From contig OY729432.1 of assembly GCA_963422385.1 (NCBI GenBank), forward strand, positions 1,116,001 through 1,180,000: DNA of 64,000 bases, written 5' to 3'. Position 1 is the first letter of the stretch. Every line of letters starts with the position of its first letter. Origin of the DNA: JAJDTQ01 sp963422385. GTDB lineage: Bacteria; Desulfobacterota; Binatia; UBA9968; JAJDTQ01. The notes under the pieces were generated by a model. The model was not told the origin of the DNA, did not search any database, and saw only the letters and a list, made by a program, of their open reading frames with translations. Of the stretch, positions 1 to 9,334 are shown piece after piece. A program made the translations under genes and the position numbers.

Positions 1-62
1 CCAGTGTGGTGTCCTATATGAACCGTGGATAATCTGCGCAGGACTTCCATGGTTTATACAGG
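1..62. repeat. Partial palindromic-arm repeat (core deleted)
   Basis: Bases 5-28 are nearly identical (two differences in 24) to 23761-23784. They form an imperfect inverted repeat with the stretch ending near base 61 (CCGTGG at about 23-28 against CCATGG at about 47-52). The short middle, read on the minus strand, resembles the core end of the complete element at 22577-22735 (TCCTGCGCAG). I read it as a core-deleted member of that hairpin family. It may be cut by the window edge, and it overlaps the 3' end of the first gene. Confidence 0.4.
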
Positions 63-1226
63 CTCCCAAGGCAGGCCCAGGACTCTCTTGGCGGTGACGT
101 TGCGCTGGATCTCGCTGGTGCCTGCGTAGATGGAGATGCGCCGGACCTCGCGCCACAGCACCGAAACGTCCACGGGACCGTCCGGCGTCTCCAGCGCCCC
201 CGCTTCGGCGCCGTGCTCACCGGCCGCCTCCAGCAAGAGGTCGGCAATACGCTGCACGATATCGGTGGAGACGATCTTGATGAAGGACGAGTCGGCGCCG
301 ATCTCCTTGCCCGCCCGCGCGATCCGGACCGCGTGGGCGAACACGGCCGACTGCGCCAGCACGTCCAGCTCGGCCCTGGTCAGCCGGTCCTGGAACACCG
401 GATCGTCCGCGGCGCCCGTGGCCCGGGCCACTTTCCGCACCCGCTCCAGCATGTCCAGGGCCAGTTGCGGATTGGCGTTGCCGAGGCGTTCCGAATCCAG
501 CAGCGCCTTGGCCACGCGCCAGCCGTCGTTCAGCTTCCCCACCACGTTGGTGAGCGGCACCCGCACGTTGTCGAAGAATTCCTCGGCGAACTCCTCGTCG
601 TCGGCCAGCGTCCTGATGGGACGGATGGTGATGCCCGGCGTCCTGAGATCGATCAGCACCATGGAGATGCCCGACTGCTTGCGCGGGGCGGCCGGGTCGG
701 TGCGGATCAGCGCGTACATCCAGTCGGCGTGGTGGCCCCCGGTGGTCCAGATCTTGTGACCGTTGATGACCAGCTCGTCACCGTCGATCTCGCCCCGGGT
801 ACGCAGGCTGGCCAGATCGGACCCCGATCCGGGCTCCGAGTAGCCCTGTGCCCACAACACCTCTCCCGAGAGCATCCTGGGCAGGTGCTCGGTCTTCTGC
901 TCCTCGGTGCCGTGGCGGATCAGGATCGGCCCGATGTGCCCCACCGCCTGCCGCGACAACACCGGCGCCTCGGCGCGGCCGAACTCTTCCTGAAGGATCA
1001 ACTGCTGGTTGAGGGTGGCCTCCATGCCACCGTACTGCTTCGGCCAGTTGGGGGCGATCCAGCCGCGGTCGTAGAGCTTGCGCTGCCACGGCCGGATCAT
1101 CTCCGGCGGCGGCCGGGTGGACCATCCCTTCAGTTCCTGCGGCAGATTCTCTTCCAGCCAATCCCGGACTTCCAGCCGAAACGCCGCGTCGTCCTTGGTG
1201 TCCGCGGTGAAGCTGATGGTGCTCAT
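54..1226 (-). CDS. Acyl-CoA dehydrogenase family protein
   Basis: A 390-residue flavoprotein of the acyl-CoA dehydrogenase family, which oxidises acyl-CoA thioesters to 2-enoyl-CoA with FAD. The substrate-lid segment YSEPGSGSDLASL and the C-terminal flavin motif IYAGTSEIQRN are clear, and the length is normal. I start at ATG 1226 (MSTISFTADTK), because the 22 extra upstream residues in the open frame are low-complexity and unlike the family. It faces away from the acyl-CoA synthetase at 1490 and shares a CoA-thioester theme with the second dehydrogenase at 3684. The natural substrate cannot be read from sequence. The stop codon lies inside the repeat at 1-62. Confidence 0.9.
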   Translation of the reverse strand: MSTISFTADTKDDAAFRLEVRDWLEENLPQELKGWSTRPPPEMIRPWQRKLYDRGWIAPNWPKQYGGMEATLNQQLILQEEFGRAEAPVLSRQAVGHIGPILIRHGTEEQKTEHLPRMLSGEVLWAQGYSEPGSGSDLASLRTRGEIDGDELVINGHKIWTTGGHHADWMYALIRTDPAAPRKQSGISMVLIDLRTPGITIRPIRTLADDEEFAEEFFDNVRVPLTNVVGKLNDGWRVAKALLDSERLGNANPQLALDMLERVRKVARATGAADDPVFQDRLTRAELDVLAQSAVFAHAVRIARAGKEIGADSSFIKIVSTDIVQRIADLLLEAAGEHGAEAGALETPDGPVDVSVLWREVRRISIYAGTSEIQRNVTAKRVLGLPWEPV

Positions 1227-1319
1227 GGGGCGCACCCTACCAGATCCGGCCGGGGCGCGCGAGAAGCCGGAACCGGCGCCGAAAGTTGCCATGTCAGAGA
1301 AGGGTAAACCTGTACCGTA

Positions 1320-1476
1320 TGTCCTGTCCGGCTCACCCGGATGCCAACTTACCGGTCATTGTCGCCGTCGGCTTCGTTGCTCCCCCTCGCGTGGCGCCCG
1401 CCACTGCTCGTCGTCATGCCTTGCCGACAACCAAAATCCCTGCACGACTTGACATCCGGGTGAGCCGGACAGGACA
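1320..1476. repeat. Hairpin repeat element, copy 1 (157 bp)
   Basis: The ends are perfect inverted repeats of at least 23 bp (left arm begins TGTCCTGTCCGGCTCACC at 1320; right arm ends at 1476), extended by wobble pairs. The middle of about 95 bp is about 85% identical by eye to the middle of the element at 22577-22735, while the arms of the two copies differ from each other. An inner hairpin (GTGGC/GCCAC) sits at the centre. It lies between two divergent genes, just upstream of the start at 1490. No transposase is encoded. Confidence 0.75.
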
Positions 1477-1489
1477 CTGCTCCACTGCC

Positions 1490-3679
1490 ATGAGCACCGA
1501 AAAGGTCGCGACACTGCTGAATCCCACGAGCGTCGCCATCCTGGGGGCCAGGGAAAACCCCACCGGATGGACGGCGCGCATCTTCGCCAACCTGACCCGC
1601 TTCGGTTTTGACGGGCCGGTGTATCCGGTGAACCCCAACCACGAGCGCATGTGGGGGGTAGAGTGCTTTCCCGACCTGCGCTCCCTGCCCGCGGTTCCGG
1701 ACCACCTGGTGGTGATGCGGGCGGCGGCCAGCGTCCCGGGCATCCTTCGGGAAGCCGCGGCCATGGGCGCCCGCAGCGCCACCCTGTACGCCACCGGCTT
1801 CTCCGAGGCCGGCACCGACGCCGGCTGCGCGCTCGAGGCGGAACTGCGAGACGCCATCGAGGAGACCGGGCTCGCCGTCTCCGGACCCAACTGTCTCGGC
1901 AACCTGTCGGCCCGCGCCCGCGTGCTGACCCTGCCGGACGACCGGGTGCAGGAACTCGTCACCGGTCCCGTGGCCATGGTAGGTCAGAGCGGCACCACCA
2001 CGCCCAGCATCGCACGGACCCTCATGGACCGGGGCATCGACGTGAGCTACGTGATCACCAGCGGCAACGAGACCGGGCTCGTCACCGCGGACTACATCCG
2101 ATACTTCGTCACCGACCCCGAGATCCGGCTGATCTTCTGTCTCGTGGAGGCGGTGCGCCGGGCCGAAGACTTTCTCGCCGCCTGCCGTAGCGCTCGTGAC
2201 GCAGGCAAGCCGGTGGTGGTGCTCAAAATGGGCGTGTCCGAGGGCGGCCGCCGCGCCGCCCTGTCCCACACCGGCTCCCTGGCCGGTCGGGTGGAGGCCT
2301 TCGACGCCGTCGCCGGTCCCGCCGGCGTCATCCGCGTGCAAAGCGCCGACGGCGCGGTGGACGTCATCGACTTGCTGCTGCACGCGAGCAAGCCCCGGGG
2401 CGAGGGCGTGGGGGCGCTGGTGTACTCCGGCGGTGTGCGCGGCCTGGCCGAGGACGCGGCCGACCGGCACCGGGTGCCGCTGCCGGATTTCGCGCCGGAA
2501 ACGCGCGCGCGAATACGGGAACTCCTGGGCGACGGCCAGCCGATCAGCAATCCCCTGGACGCCAACGGCTATCTCAACCGCCCCCTCGACGACGTGCTGA
2601 ACGTCGTGGACGCCGTCTACAACGACCCCGGCGTGGACATGGTCGTTTTTCAGGAAGACCTGCCGCCCCACGAAGGCGCCAACGATGCCAACCGGCGGCG
2701 AGCCGCACGGGTGCTGACGACCCTGGAGGCCATCGACAACCGGTTCCTCGGACCCGGCCGGAAGCCCTTCGCGCTTACGTCTCCGGCATCCTGCGATCTG
2801 ACGGATTTCAGCCGCGCCGCCCGGCGCCGCTTTCCGCACGTGCCGTGTCTCAACGAGCCCGAACGGGCCTTTCGCGCCATCCGCGCGGTATTGGACTACC
2901 GGCGGAATTCCCGGGAGGCCGAGGCCGTGACGACGACGGCCCTGCCGGATTCCTTGACCACCCGTATCGAAACGCTCCGCGGACAGTCTGCCGCGGCGAC
3001 CGCGGAATTTCCCCTGACCGAGCCCGAGTCCAAGGAGTTGCTGGGCGCCCTCGGGATTCCCCTGAGCGAAGAAGGGCTGGCGCGCACCGAGCAGGAAGTG
3101 CAGGACATCGCCGAGCGCATCGGCTATCCGGTGGTGGTCAAGGGAGTCGCCGCGGACCTCACCCACAAGAGCGACGCCGGCGCCGTGCGTGTCAACCTGG
3201 GCGATGCCGCAGCCGTACGACGGGCCTGCCAGGAAGTCACGCGCAACGTAGCGGCTCACGATCCGGGCATCCACCTGGACGGATGGCTGGTGGCAAGGAT
3301 GGCCCCGCCCGGGCTCGAGCTGGTACTGGGCATGCAGCGGGACCCCGAGATGGGCGCCGTGGTCATGTTCGGCGCTGGCGGAGTGTGGCTGGAGCTCATG
3401 AAGGACGTGGCCTTCGGCCCGCCCGGATTGAGCCGCGACTGCGCCGCCCGGCTCATCGACTCGACGCGCATCGGCCGGCTGCTGGACGGATACCGCGGCG
3501 AGGGACCCTACGACCGCGACGCGGTCGTAGACGCGCTGGTGGCACTGGGCCGGTTGGCGGCCGCGGCCGGAGACGCCATCGAAAGCCTGGACATCAACCC
3601 CTTCCTGGTGTGCCGCAAGGGTGCCGGAGGGCTGGCGCTGGACGCGCTGGCGGTGATCGCCCCAGCGCGGGAGAGGTGA
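1490..3679 (+). CDS. NDP-forming acyl-CoA synthetase (acetate--CoA ligase family)
   Basis: A 729-residue fusion of the alpha and beta halves of ADP-forming acyl-CoA synthetases, interconverting acyl-CoA plus ADP and phosphate with acid plus ATP. The N-terminal CoA-binding domain starts at VAILGAREN. The phosphohistidine segment ALSHTGSLAG is near residue 260. An ATP-grasp domain with VVKGVAADLTHKSDAG occupies the last 230 residues. The frame is open further upstream, but that part is the hairpin repeat, so I use ATG 1490 (MSTEKVATLL). The gene is followed after 4 bp by an acyl-CoA dehydrogenase, suggesting an operon that activates and oxidises an unidentified organic acid. Confidence 0.88.
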   Translation: MSTEKVATLLNPTSVAILGARENPTGWTARIFANLTRFGFDGPVYPVNPNHERMWGVECFPDLRSLPAVPDHLVVMRAAASVPGILREAAAMGARSATLYATGFSEAGTDAGCALEAELRDAIEETGLAVSGPNCLGNLSARARVLTLPDDRVQELVTGPVAMVGQSGTTTPSIARTLMDRGIDVSYVITSGNETGLVTADYIRYFVTDPEIRLIFCLVEAVRRAEDFLAACRSARDAGKPVVVLKMGVSEGGRRAALSHTGSLAGRVEAFDAVAGPAGVIRVQSADGAVDVIDLLLHASKPRGEGVGALVYSGGVRGLAEDAADRHRVPLPDFAPETRARIRELLGDGQPISNPLDANGYLNRPLDDVLNVVDAVYNDPGVDMVVFQEDLPPHEGANDANRRRAARVLTTLEAIDNRFLGPGRKPFALTSPASCDLTDFSRAARRRFPHVPCLNEPERAFRAIRAVLDYRRNSREAEAVTTTALPDSLTTRIETLRGQSAAATAEFPLTEPESKELLGALGIPLSEEGLARTEQEVQDIAERIGYPVVVKGVAADLTHKSDAGAVRVNLGDAAAVRRACQEVTRNVAAHDPGIHLDGWLVARMAPPGLELVLGMQRDPEMGAVVMFGAGGVWLELMKDVAFGPPGLSRDCAARLIDSTRIGRLLDGYRGEGPYDRDAVVDALVALGRLAAAAGDAIESLDINPFLVCRKGAGGLALDALAVIAPARER

Positions 3680-3683
3680 CTCG

Positions 3684-4793
3684 ATGGAACTGGTCCTCGA
3701 TGAGGCACAGACCATTCTTCGGGAGAGCGCGGACAAGCTCATCGAACGTCACGCGGGTCCCGCCCGTTTCCGGGAGCTGCGTACGACCGGGCTCGGCTTC
3801 GACCCGGCGCGGCTCACCGTGGTGGCCGAGGCCGGCTGGCTCTCGCTGCTGGTGCCGGAAGACCGGGACGGCCTGGGCCTGGGCGCCACCGAGGCGGCGC
3901 TGGTGCTCGAATCGGCCGGGCGGGGCCTCATGACCGAGCCGGTCGCCGCGGCAATGGCAGCGGCGCGAGCCGTCGCTTCAGGACCCGAGGCCATGGGCGC
4001 GCCCCTGGAGGAGATCATGGGCGGCGGCTCCGTCATCCTGCCCGCGCTGCAGGACCCGGTAGCCGACGACCCCGCCGGCGCGGGCGTCCAGGCCACTGCC
4101 GCAGGCAGCGGCTTCCGCCTCACCGGGGGTACCAGCACGGTTCCCGGCGCGGCCGCGGCTTCGGGTTTCATCATCGACGCCCGGAGCGGCGACGGCACGG
4201 TCGTCTGTCTGGTGCCGCGGGAAGCAGCGGGACTGGAGATCGTGCAACGCGGCCGGGTGGACGGCACCGGGCACGCAACCCTGGCCTTGAAAGACGTGGC
4301 CGTCTCCGCAGATGCGGTGATCGCGGGCGGCGCGCCGGGCACGGCGGTTGCGGCGGCCACGCTGGACCTGGTGCTGCTGGGGACATCCGCCGAGATGCTG
4401 GGCATCATGGAACAGGGTCTGGCGCTGGCGGTGAACTACCTTGGAACGCGGGAGCAGTTCGGCCGACCCATCGGCTCCTTTCAGGCGCTCCAGCACCGGG
4501 CGGTCAACGACCACGTCGATATCGAGCTCACCCGCTCGCTGCTCTATCAGGTATGCGCGGCCTTGGACGAGGGACGGGGCAATCGCGCCATGGTGGCCGC
4601 GGTCAAGGCGCGGGCCTCGGATGCCGTGCTCTCGGTGACCAAGTCCATGGTGCAGATGCACGGCGCCATCGGCTTCACCGACGAGTACGACGCGAGCCTC
4701 TATCTGCGGCGGGCCATGGCCCTGTCGGCCCAGCACGGAAATGCCGCCTGGCACCGCAAACGCTATGCGCGACTGTCGGCCGGGGCGGCGTGA
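3684..4793 (+). CDS. Acyl-CoA dehydrogenase family protein (second copy)
   Basis: A 369-residue acyl-CoA dehydrogenase that appears co-transcribed with the acyl-CoA synthetase ending 4 bp upstream. GAGG lies just before ATG 3684. The middle flavin domain and C-terminal helical bundle are recognisable (LGTREQFGRPIGSFQALQH; MVQMHGAIGFTDEYDASLYL). The N-terminal half is divergent and alanine/glycine-rich, typical of the many uncharacterised members found in degradative operons, often as partners of a second dehydrogenase. Substrate unknown. Confidence 0.88.
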   Translation: MELVLDEAQTILRESADKLIERHAGPARFRELRTTGLGFDPARLTVVAEAGWLSLLVPEDRDGLGLGATEAALVLESAGRGLMTEPVAAAMAAARAVASGPEAMGAPLEEIMGGGSVILPALQDPVADDPAGAGVQATAAGSGFRLTGGTSTVPGAAAASGFIIDARSGDGTVVCLVPREAAGLEIVQRGRVDGTGHATLALKDVAVSADAVIAGGAPGTAVAAATLDLVLLGTSAEMLGIMEQGLALAVNYLGTREQFGRPIGSFQALQHRAVNDHVDIELTRSLLYQVCAALDEGRGNRAMVAAVKARASDAVLSVTKSMVQMHGAIGFTDEYDASLYLRRAMALSAQHGNAAWHRKRYARLSAGAA

Positions 4794-4819
4794 CGGAGCA
4801 GCCGCCCCGGCCCCTCCGG

Positions 4820-4839
4820 ATTCCGGCTTTCGCCGGAAT
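4820..4839. terminator. Hairpin after acyl-CoA dehydrogenase operon
   Basis: A perfect 8-bp stem with a TTTC loop (ATTCCGGC/GCCGGAAT), 26 bp after the stop codon. There is no T-run, so it is either a weak terminator or a REP-type palindrome. A second shorter inverted repeat (CATTGAC/GTCAATG) follows around 4852-4878. Confidence 0.5.
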
Positions 4840-4927
4840 GACGGGTGTGGACATTGACGGGCTGTTTTCCTGTCAATGACGGGAAGGCGACCGTACGGCG
4901 ACAGCCATCCCGCAAAGGGAACTCACC

Positions 4928-5185
4928 ATGGCCAACGGCTCCGCTTTCAGACGCACCATCCAGTGGCCCGACGACAAGCTTGTCTGCTGCACGTTCAGCG
5001 TGGCCCTGGAGGCCTTCCGAAAGACCGGCCGCTTCAAGATGGACCCACGCATCGACGTGAACCTCAACTCCCTCTCCCACGCGAATTACCGCGGCAACGC
5101 CGGGACCTGGCAAATTCCGGAGATCCTGGAGCGGCAAAAGGTCCGGGCCATGGTCTTGGTGAATTCGCTGGCGGCGGAGAAATGA
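4928..5185 (+). pseudogene. Polysaccharide deacetylase family, N-terminal fragment
   Basis: The 85 encoded residues match the N-terminus of NodB-like polysaccharide deacetylase family proteins (FSVALEAF, DVNLNSLSHANY, ILERQKVRAMVLVN). The frame ends at TGA 5183-5185, where the following codons (PDAVRALH) continue the expected protein. This indicates that a tryptophan TGG became TGA. A TAG follows eight codons later and the rest of the domain, including its metal-binding residues, is absent. I call it a decayed gene. Selenocysteine at this TGA is unlikely because the downstream domain is missing. Confidence 0.7.
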
Positions 5186-5422
5186 CCAGACGCGGTCCGC
5201 GCGCTGCATTAGGGAGAATGGCGCGACAACGCGCCGTTCCTACCCAACATCTTTCTCAGGCAGTTCAACAGGATCCTTCGAGTCTGCGTTCTATGTCCCG
5301 ATCTTTCTTATCCGGGAAGCTGTCCCGAAGCCGCCCTCACCTTGGACAACCAAACCCGTATACCTCAGTATCGGTCGGCGCCGGACATGTGAAACAGCAA
5401 CCAGCATCACCTGAACAACTGT
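5186..5422. other. Decayed intergenic sequence
   Basis: No convincing gene, promoter or repeat is visible. It separates two gene remnants and probably represents deletion debris. Confidence 0.5.
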
Positions 5423-6343
5423 TTGCTCGACCATCGAATCCTTTGCCCCAATACCTATTGGGATAATCTCTTTGATTCCCGTGCCGTGCTCCTACGCACA
5501 CACTGGTGCCACGAGTGCAAGACAGTCAGCCTGTTCTCTGGCCTGAACAATCTCAAGGGCATTACGCTGGACTCGCGCTACTCGGCCCTGTGCGGCTACA
5601 CCGAGACGGACCTGGACACGGTGTTCGCGCCGGAGCTTCCCGGCCTGGACCGGGACAGGATCCGCGACTGGCACAACGGCTACAACTGGCTGGAAGAGGA
5701 GAAGGTCTACAACCCCTTCGACGCGCTGCTGTTGTTCGACACGCGCCAGTTCAAGGCCTGGTGGTTCGAGACCGGCACCCCGACGTTCCTGGTGGAGACG
5801 CTGGTGGAGCGCGGGGTCGGCGCCCTGGAGTTGGACGGCATGCTGGCCAGCGACGAGTTGCTGTCCAGCTTCGACGTCGAGGACATGGCAACGGAGGCGC
5901 TGCTGTTCCAGACCGGCACCCTGACGATTCTGGACAGTGAGGAGCTGGGCGGGGAGTCGGTCCATCGGCTGGGCTATCCGAACCGGGAGGTGCGGCAGAG
6001 CCTGAACAGAAGCCTGCTGAACCGCCTGACAGGGAATCCATCCAAGCGGCAAGAGCACGGCGTCCGGCTGCTCAAGGCCAACGACTTTGCCGGCCTGGAG
6101 GAGTTGTTCCGGGCGTTCTTCGCCAGCATTCCCTGCCAGTGGCATAGGAAAAACGACATCGCGGACTACGAAGGCTACTACGCCAGCGTGTTCTACTCCT
6201 GCTTCGCCGGGCTGGGGCTGGACGTCACCGTGGAGGACAGCGGCAGCCGCGGCCGGCTGGACATGGCGGTGGTGTTCAGCAGCGAGACCCGCAACCTGGC
6301 GGCCTTCGCGGTGGAGCGGGCGCTCGCGTCCCCCACACCGTGA
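5423..6343 (+). pseudogene. AAA-ATPase-like/PD-(D/E)XK protein, truncated copy
   Basis: From about 5520 onward this matches the intact 521-residue protein at 41360-42925, starting at SLFSGLNNL (about residue 195 there) and continuing through GYTETDLDTVFAPELPGL and LFQTGTLTIL. The N-terminal ATPase domain with its nucleotide-binding loop is missing. Near the end the homology jumps from GRLDMAV straight to the last residues (FSSETRNLAAF), deleting about 45 residues that carry the nuclease core (EFKVVEL in the intact copy). Both functional centres are lost. The first 30 residues of the frame are unrelated junk. Confidence 0.8.
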
Positions 6344-6441
6344 TGCGCTCGCCATCACCGACCGCCTGGGGTCTTGCGTACTCTGTCGGGTTGAGGGCGG
6401 ATGGAGTGGTTGGCTCCATGCCCTCGGACTACGGTCCGCCC

Positions 6442-7692
6442 TCACAGGTGCGATTCCCTCACCCTGGCAAGAAAAGGCAGCGGCAAGGCGATGGCCACGG
6501 CAAGGGCGGTCCACGCCATCCCGTAGGACTCGGTGTGATCTGCGATGAAGCCGAAGATCGGAGGCAGCACGACCACGCCGAGAAACACCACGGTATTGGT
6601 CAGTCCGATGGCGACGCCTGCCACGCCGATCCCCACGATCCTGGACACGAGGGCGAGATACAGTCCCTGCCAGCTCATGGTACCGAGACCGAGAAGCGAT
6701 GCGACCACGGCCACCAGCCACGCGGGCATCGCCGGTGACAGGAGAGCCGTCGCAATGCCCATGCCGGCGCCCAGAACGCCCAACATCACCAGCATCGGCG
6801 CGCGCCGCCCGAAGAAAAGCCTGTCGCTTACCATGCCGAAAGCGATGCGGCCGACGGCGCTGCATACCTGACCCACGGCCAGCAGGGCTGCTGCGAAGAC
6901 GAGAGACAAGAGGATGTCTTCGGTGAGATAGAGCTCGATGTAGCTCAGGTAGCACCACTGGCACCCGGCGAGCACCGCAGCATAAAACGTCACGGCCCAG
7001 ATATCCTTGCGCCGGACGATCTCCCTCAGCCCGCCGACGGACGCCGCGCTGCCCGTCACCGGATGTCTCTCCGGCTCCTTGTAGCAGAGGAGCACCGCCA
7101 CGCCCGTGCACGCGGTGATGACGCCGACCATAGACAGCGCCGGCCTCCAGCCGAAAGCCAGGCCCAGGGACGGCAGCGTGAGGGCCGCGATGGTGCCGCC
7201 CAGCGGAATCCCCGTCTGCCTTATGCCCATTGCGGTTCCCCGCTCCCGCTCCGGGAACCACCCGGCCACCGCCTTGCTGCCGGCCGGCGTGCCCGTGGCC
7301 ACCGGCACCCCCACAAGCAGGAACACCGCCAGCAGCGCGGTAAAGCTCCCGGCGAAATGGACCGTCATGACGAGGAACCCGGCGGCCACGGTGCCGTATC
7401 CGATGACAAGCCGCTCGCCGAACCGATCCGCGGCCTTGCCCGCGCCAAGGACCGCGGCCACGACCCCTATGTTGACCATGGAGACGAGGATTCCCACCTC
7501 GGTGAGATTCAGGCCGAGCTCCCCCTGAATGAGGGGCATCAACGTCGGTATGCCGATATGGATGGTCGCCAGCGCCGTTTGTGAAAGCGTGGCAATGCAC
7601 AGATAAAACCAACGCCGTGGTGCCGGTTCTGATGTCAGTGTCACGTTCCTTGCAGTGCGGAGACCGTGTTCAGCGGCCGCACGTGGAAACAT
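6442..7692 (-). CDS. MFS transporter
   Basis: A 416-residue major facilitator with about 12 hydrophobic segments, the first beginning near residue 30. The loop AGKAADRFGERLVIG corresponds to the MFS motif between helices 2 and 3, and WFPERERGTAMGIRQTGIPLGG to the motif near helix 5. It has a strong Shine-Dalgarno sequence (GGAAGGGAGGGA) just before ATG 7692. It resembles the nitrate/organic-acid and multidrug-like MFS groups, but the substrate is not predictable. It is divergent from selA. Confidence 0.88.
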   Translation of the reverse strand: MFPRAAAEHGLRTARNVTLTSEPAPRRWFYLCIATLSQTALATIHIGIPTLMPLIQGELGLNLTEVGILVSMVNIGVVAAVLGAGKAADRFGERLVIGYGTVAAGFLVMTVHFAGSFTALLAVFLLVGVPVATGTPAGSKAVAGWFPERERGTAMGIRQTGIPLGGTIAALTLPSLGLAFGWRPALSMVGVITACTGVAVLLCYKEPERHPVTGSAASVGGLREIVRRKDIWAVTFYAAVLAGCQWCYLSYIELYLTEDILLSLVFAAALLAVGQVCSAVGRIAFGMVSDRLFFGRRAPMLVMLGVLGAGMGIATALLSPAMPAWLVAVVASLLGLGTMSWQGLYLALVSRIVGIGVAGVAIGLTNTVVFLGVVVLPPIFGFIADHTESYGMAWTALAVAIALPLPFLARVRESHL

Positions 7693-7750
7693 TCCCTCCC
7701 TTCCGGGAGAGCGGTACGGTGAGATTTGCGTCTACCCTGCCGACGGGTTA

Positions 7751-7813
7751 GTGTGTCGTTCAGCACTTGGCGTCCCGTCCGGTTGATTCGCATGCCTTGA
7801 CCGGACAGCACAC
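7751..7813. repeat. Imperfect inverted repeat upstream of selA
   Basis: The ends GTGTG and CACAC flank an inner 7-bp inverted repeat (GTCCGGT at 7777, ACCGGAC at 7800). Read on the minus strand the end is GTGTGCTGTCC, which is exactly how the left arm of the hairpin element at 22577 begins, so this may be a core-less relative. It could also act in the selA leader or as an operator. Confidence 0.35.
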
Positions 7814-7830
7814 TTGATATCCCGCGTCGC

Positions 7831-9234
7831 ATGAAACCGGAAACGAACCTGCTGCGTGAGCTGCCCTCCGTGGACCGCGTCATGACTCACCCTGCCGCGG
7901 CGCCGTTGCTGGAGCGGTTCAGCCGGCCGTTCGTGACCGAGACCCTGCGCGACCTCATCGACGAGTTCAGGCAGGTCATCAAATCCGGCCACGACCTTCC
8001 GCCCGACCGGCTGCAGGACGAATCTATCATAACGGATCTGGAAAAGAAGCTCGCTCAAGCCTTCCGCCCCGGCATGGTCCGGGTGGTGAACGCTTCCGGG
8101 ACGATCCTCCATACGAACCTCGGGCGGGCGCTGCTCTCGGAGGCCGCGGCCGAGGCCGTGAGTCTCGCCGCACGCCACCCCGTCAACCTCGAGTTCGACC
8201 TTCGCCGGGGCAAGCGAGGCCAACGGGAGGCGGGTATCGAGTCGCTGCTCAGAGAGCTGACCGGGGCCGAGGCCGCGGCGATGGTCAACAACAATGCAGC
8301 GGCGGTTCTGCTGGGGCTCAACTCCATGGCGGAAGGCAGGCACGTCATCGTCTCCCGCGGCGAGCTTATCGAGATCGGCGGATCGTTCCGTATCCCGGAG
8401 GTCATGGCCAAGAGCGGCGCCATGCTCAGGGAAGTGGGCACCACCAACCGCACCCACCCGCGAGATTATGCCGAGGCCATCGACGATAACACCGGGCTGC
8501 TGCTCAAGGTGCACACCAGCAACTACCGGGTAGTGGGCTTCTCCGCTGAGGTGGAGTTGAAGGACCTGGTGGCCATCGGCCGGGAGCGCGGCGTGCCGGT
8601 GATGGAGGATCTGGGCAGCGGCGCCCTGGTGGACCTCGGGAAACTGGGACTGCCCCGGGAGCCGCTGGTGGCGGAGCGCGTGGCCATGGGAGCGGACGTG
8701 GTCACCTTCAGCGGCGACAAGATCCTCGGCGGACCCCAAGCGGGGCTCGTGGCCGGCAGGAAGGGCTGGATCGAGCGCATGAACCGCAACCCTCTCAAGC
8801 GCGCCCTGCGCTGCGACAAGCTCACCCTGGCGGCCCTGGAAGCCACCCTCCGGAGCTACATCCAGTCCCCCGACCTGCTCCGCGAGATCCCGACCCTGCG
8901 GGCCTTCAGCCGGCCCCTCGACGAGATCGAGGAAGGCGGCAGGAAGGTGTTGCCGCTGCTGCGGGAACGGTTGGGACCGGACTACGAGATCGAGTTGGTG
9001 GACTCCACTTGCCAGATCGGCAGCGGCGCCCTTCCCACCGAGGAGATCCCCAGCAAGGGCATCGCGGTCAGCGGCCGCGACATGAGCCCCGACCAGGTAG
9101 CGCAGGTCTTCCGCCGCGCCGACCCACCCATCATCGGACGCATCAAGAGCGACCGCTTCATCCTGGATCTCGGGAGTGCCGGCGATCCCGAGTCGCTGGC
9201 GCCCAACCTCCAGGGCCCGGAGGACCGCCGGTGA
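7831..9234 (+). CDS. selA: L-seryl-tRNA(Sec) selenium transferase SelA
   Basis: A 467-residue PLP enzyme that converts seryl-tRNA(Sec) to selenocysteinyl-tRNA(Sec) using selenophosphate. The N-terminal tRNA-binding domain (LLRELPSVDRVM) and the core (VRVVNASGTILHTNLGRALL; MVNNNAAAVLL) are canonical. The PLP lysine is in SGDKILGGPQAG near residue 296. Full length for the family. First gene of a selA-selB-selD cluster on the plus strand, so the organism can make selenoproteins. selC (tRNA-Sec) was not found in the window. Confidence 0.97.
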   Translation: MKPETNLLRELPSVDRVMTHPAAAPLLERFSRPFVTETLRDLIDEFRQVIKSGHDLPPDRLQDESIITDLEKKLAQAFRPGMVRVVNASGTILHTNLGRALLSEAAAEAVSLAARHPVNLEFDLRRGKRGQREAGIESLLRELTGAEAAAMVNNNAAAVLLGLNSMAEGRHVIVSRGELIEIGGSFRIPEVMAKSGAMLREVGTTNRTHPRDYAEAIDDNTGLLLKVHTSNYRVVGFSAEVELKDLVAIGRERGVPVMEDLGSGALVDLGKLGLPREPLVAERVAMGADVVTFSGDKILGGPQAGLVAGRKGWIERMNRNPLKRALRCDKLTLAALEATLRSYIQSPDLLREIPTLRAFSRPLDEIEEGGRKVLPLLRERLGPDYEIELVDSTCQIGSGALPTEEIPSKGIAVSGRDMSPDQVAQVFRRADPPIIGRIKSDRFILDLGSAGDPESLAPNLQGPEDRR

Positions 9235-9334
9235 CCGGGGCCGCGGGAGCTAGGGCGTCCTGCCCTCGCTCCCCAGGACGTGTTTCGCTGCCATTCGTTT
9301 GCTCGGACAGGCTCCCAGTCGGGCAGGAGACGCC

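Noticed and set aside
1349..3742. 797-codon open frame on the minus strand opposite the acyl-CoA synthetase
   Set aside because: A shadow frame created by high GC in the real gene; the composition is His/Val/Gly-rich without any domain, and it reads through the hairpin repeat.
9235..9334. Possible tRNA-Sec (selC) in the selA-selB gap
   Set aside because: No UCA anticodon loop, no long variable arm and no acceptor stem pairing could be made on either strand.
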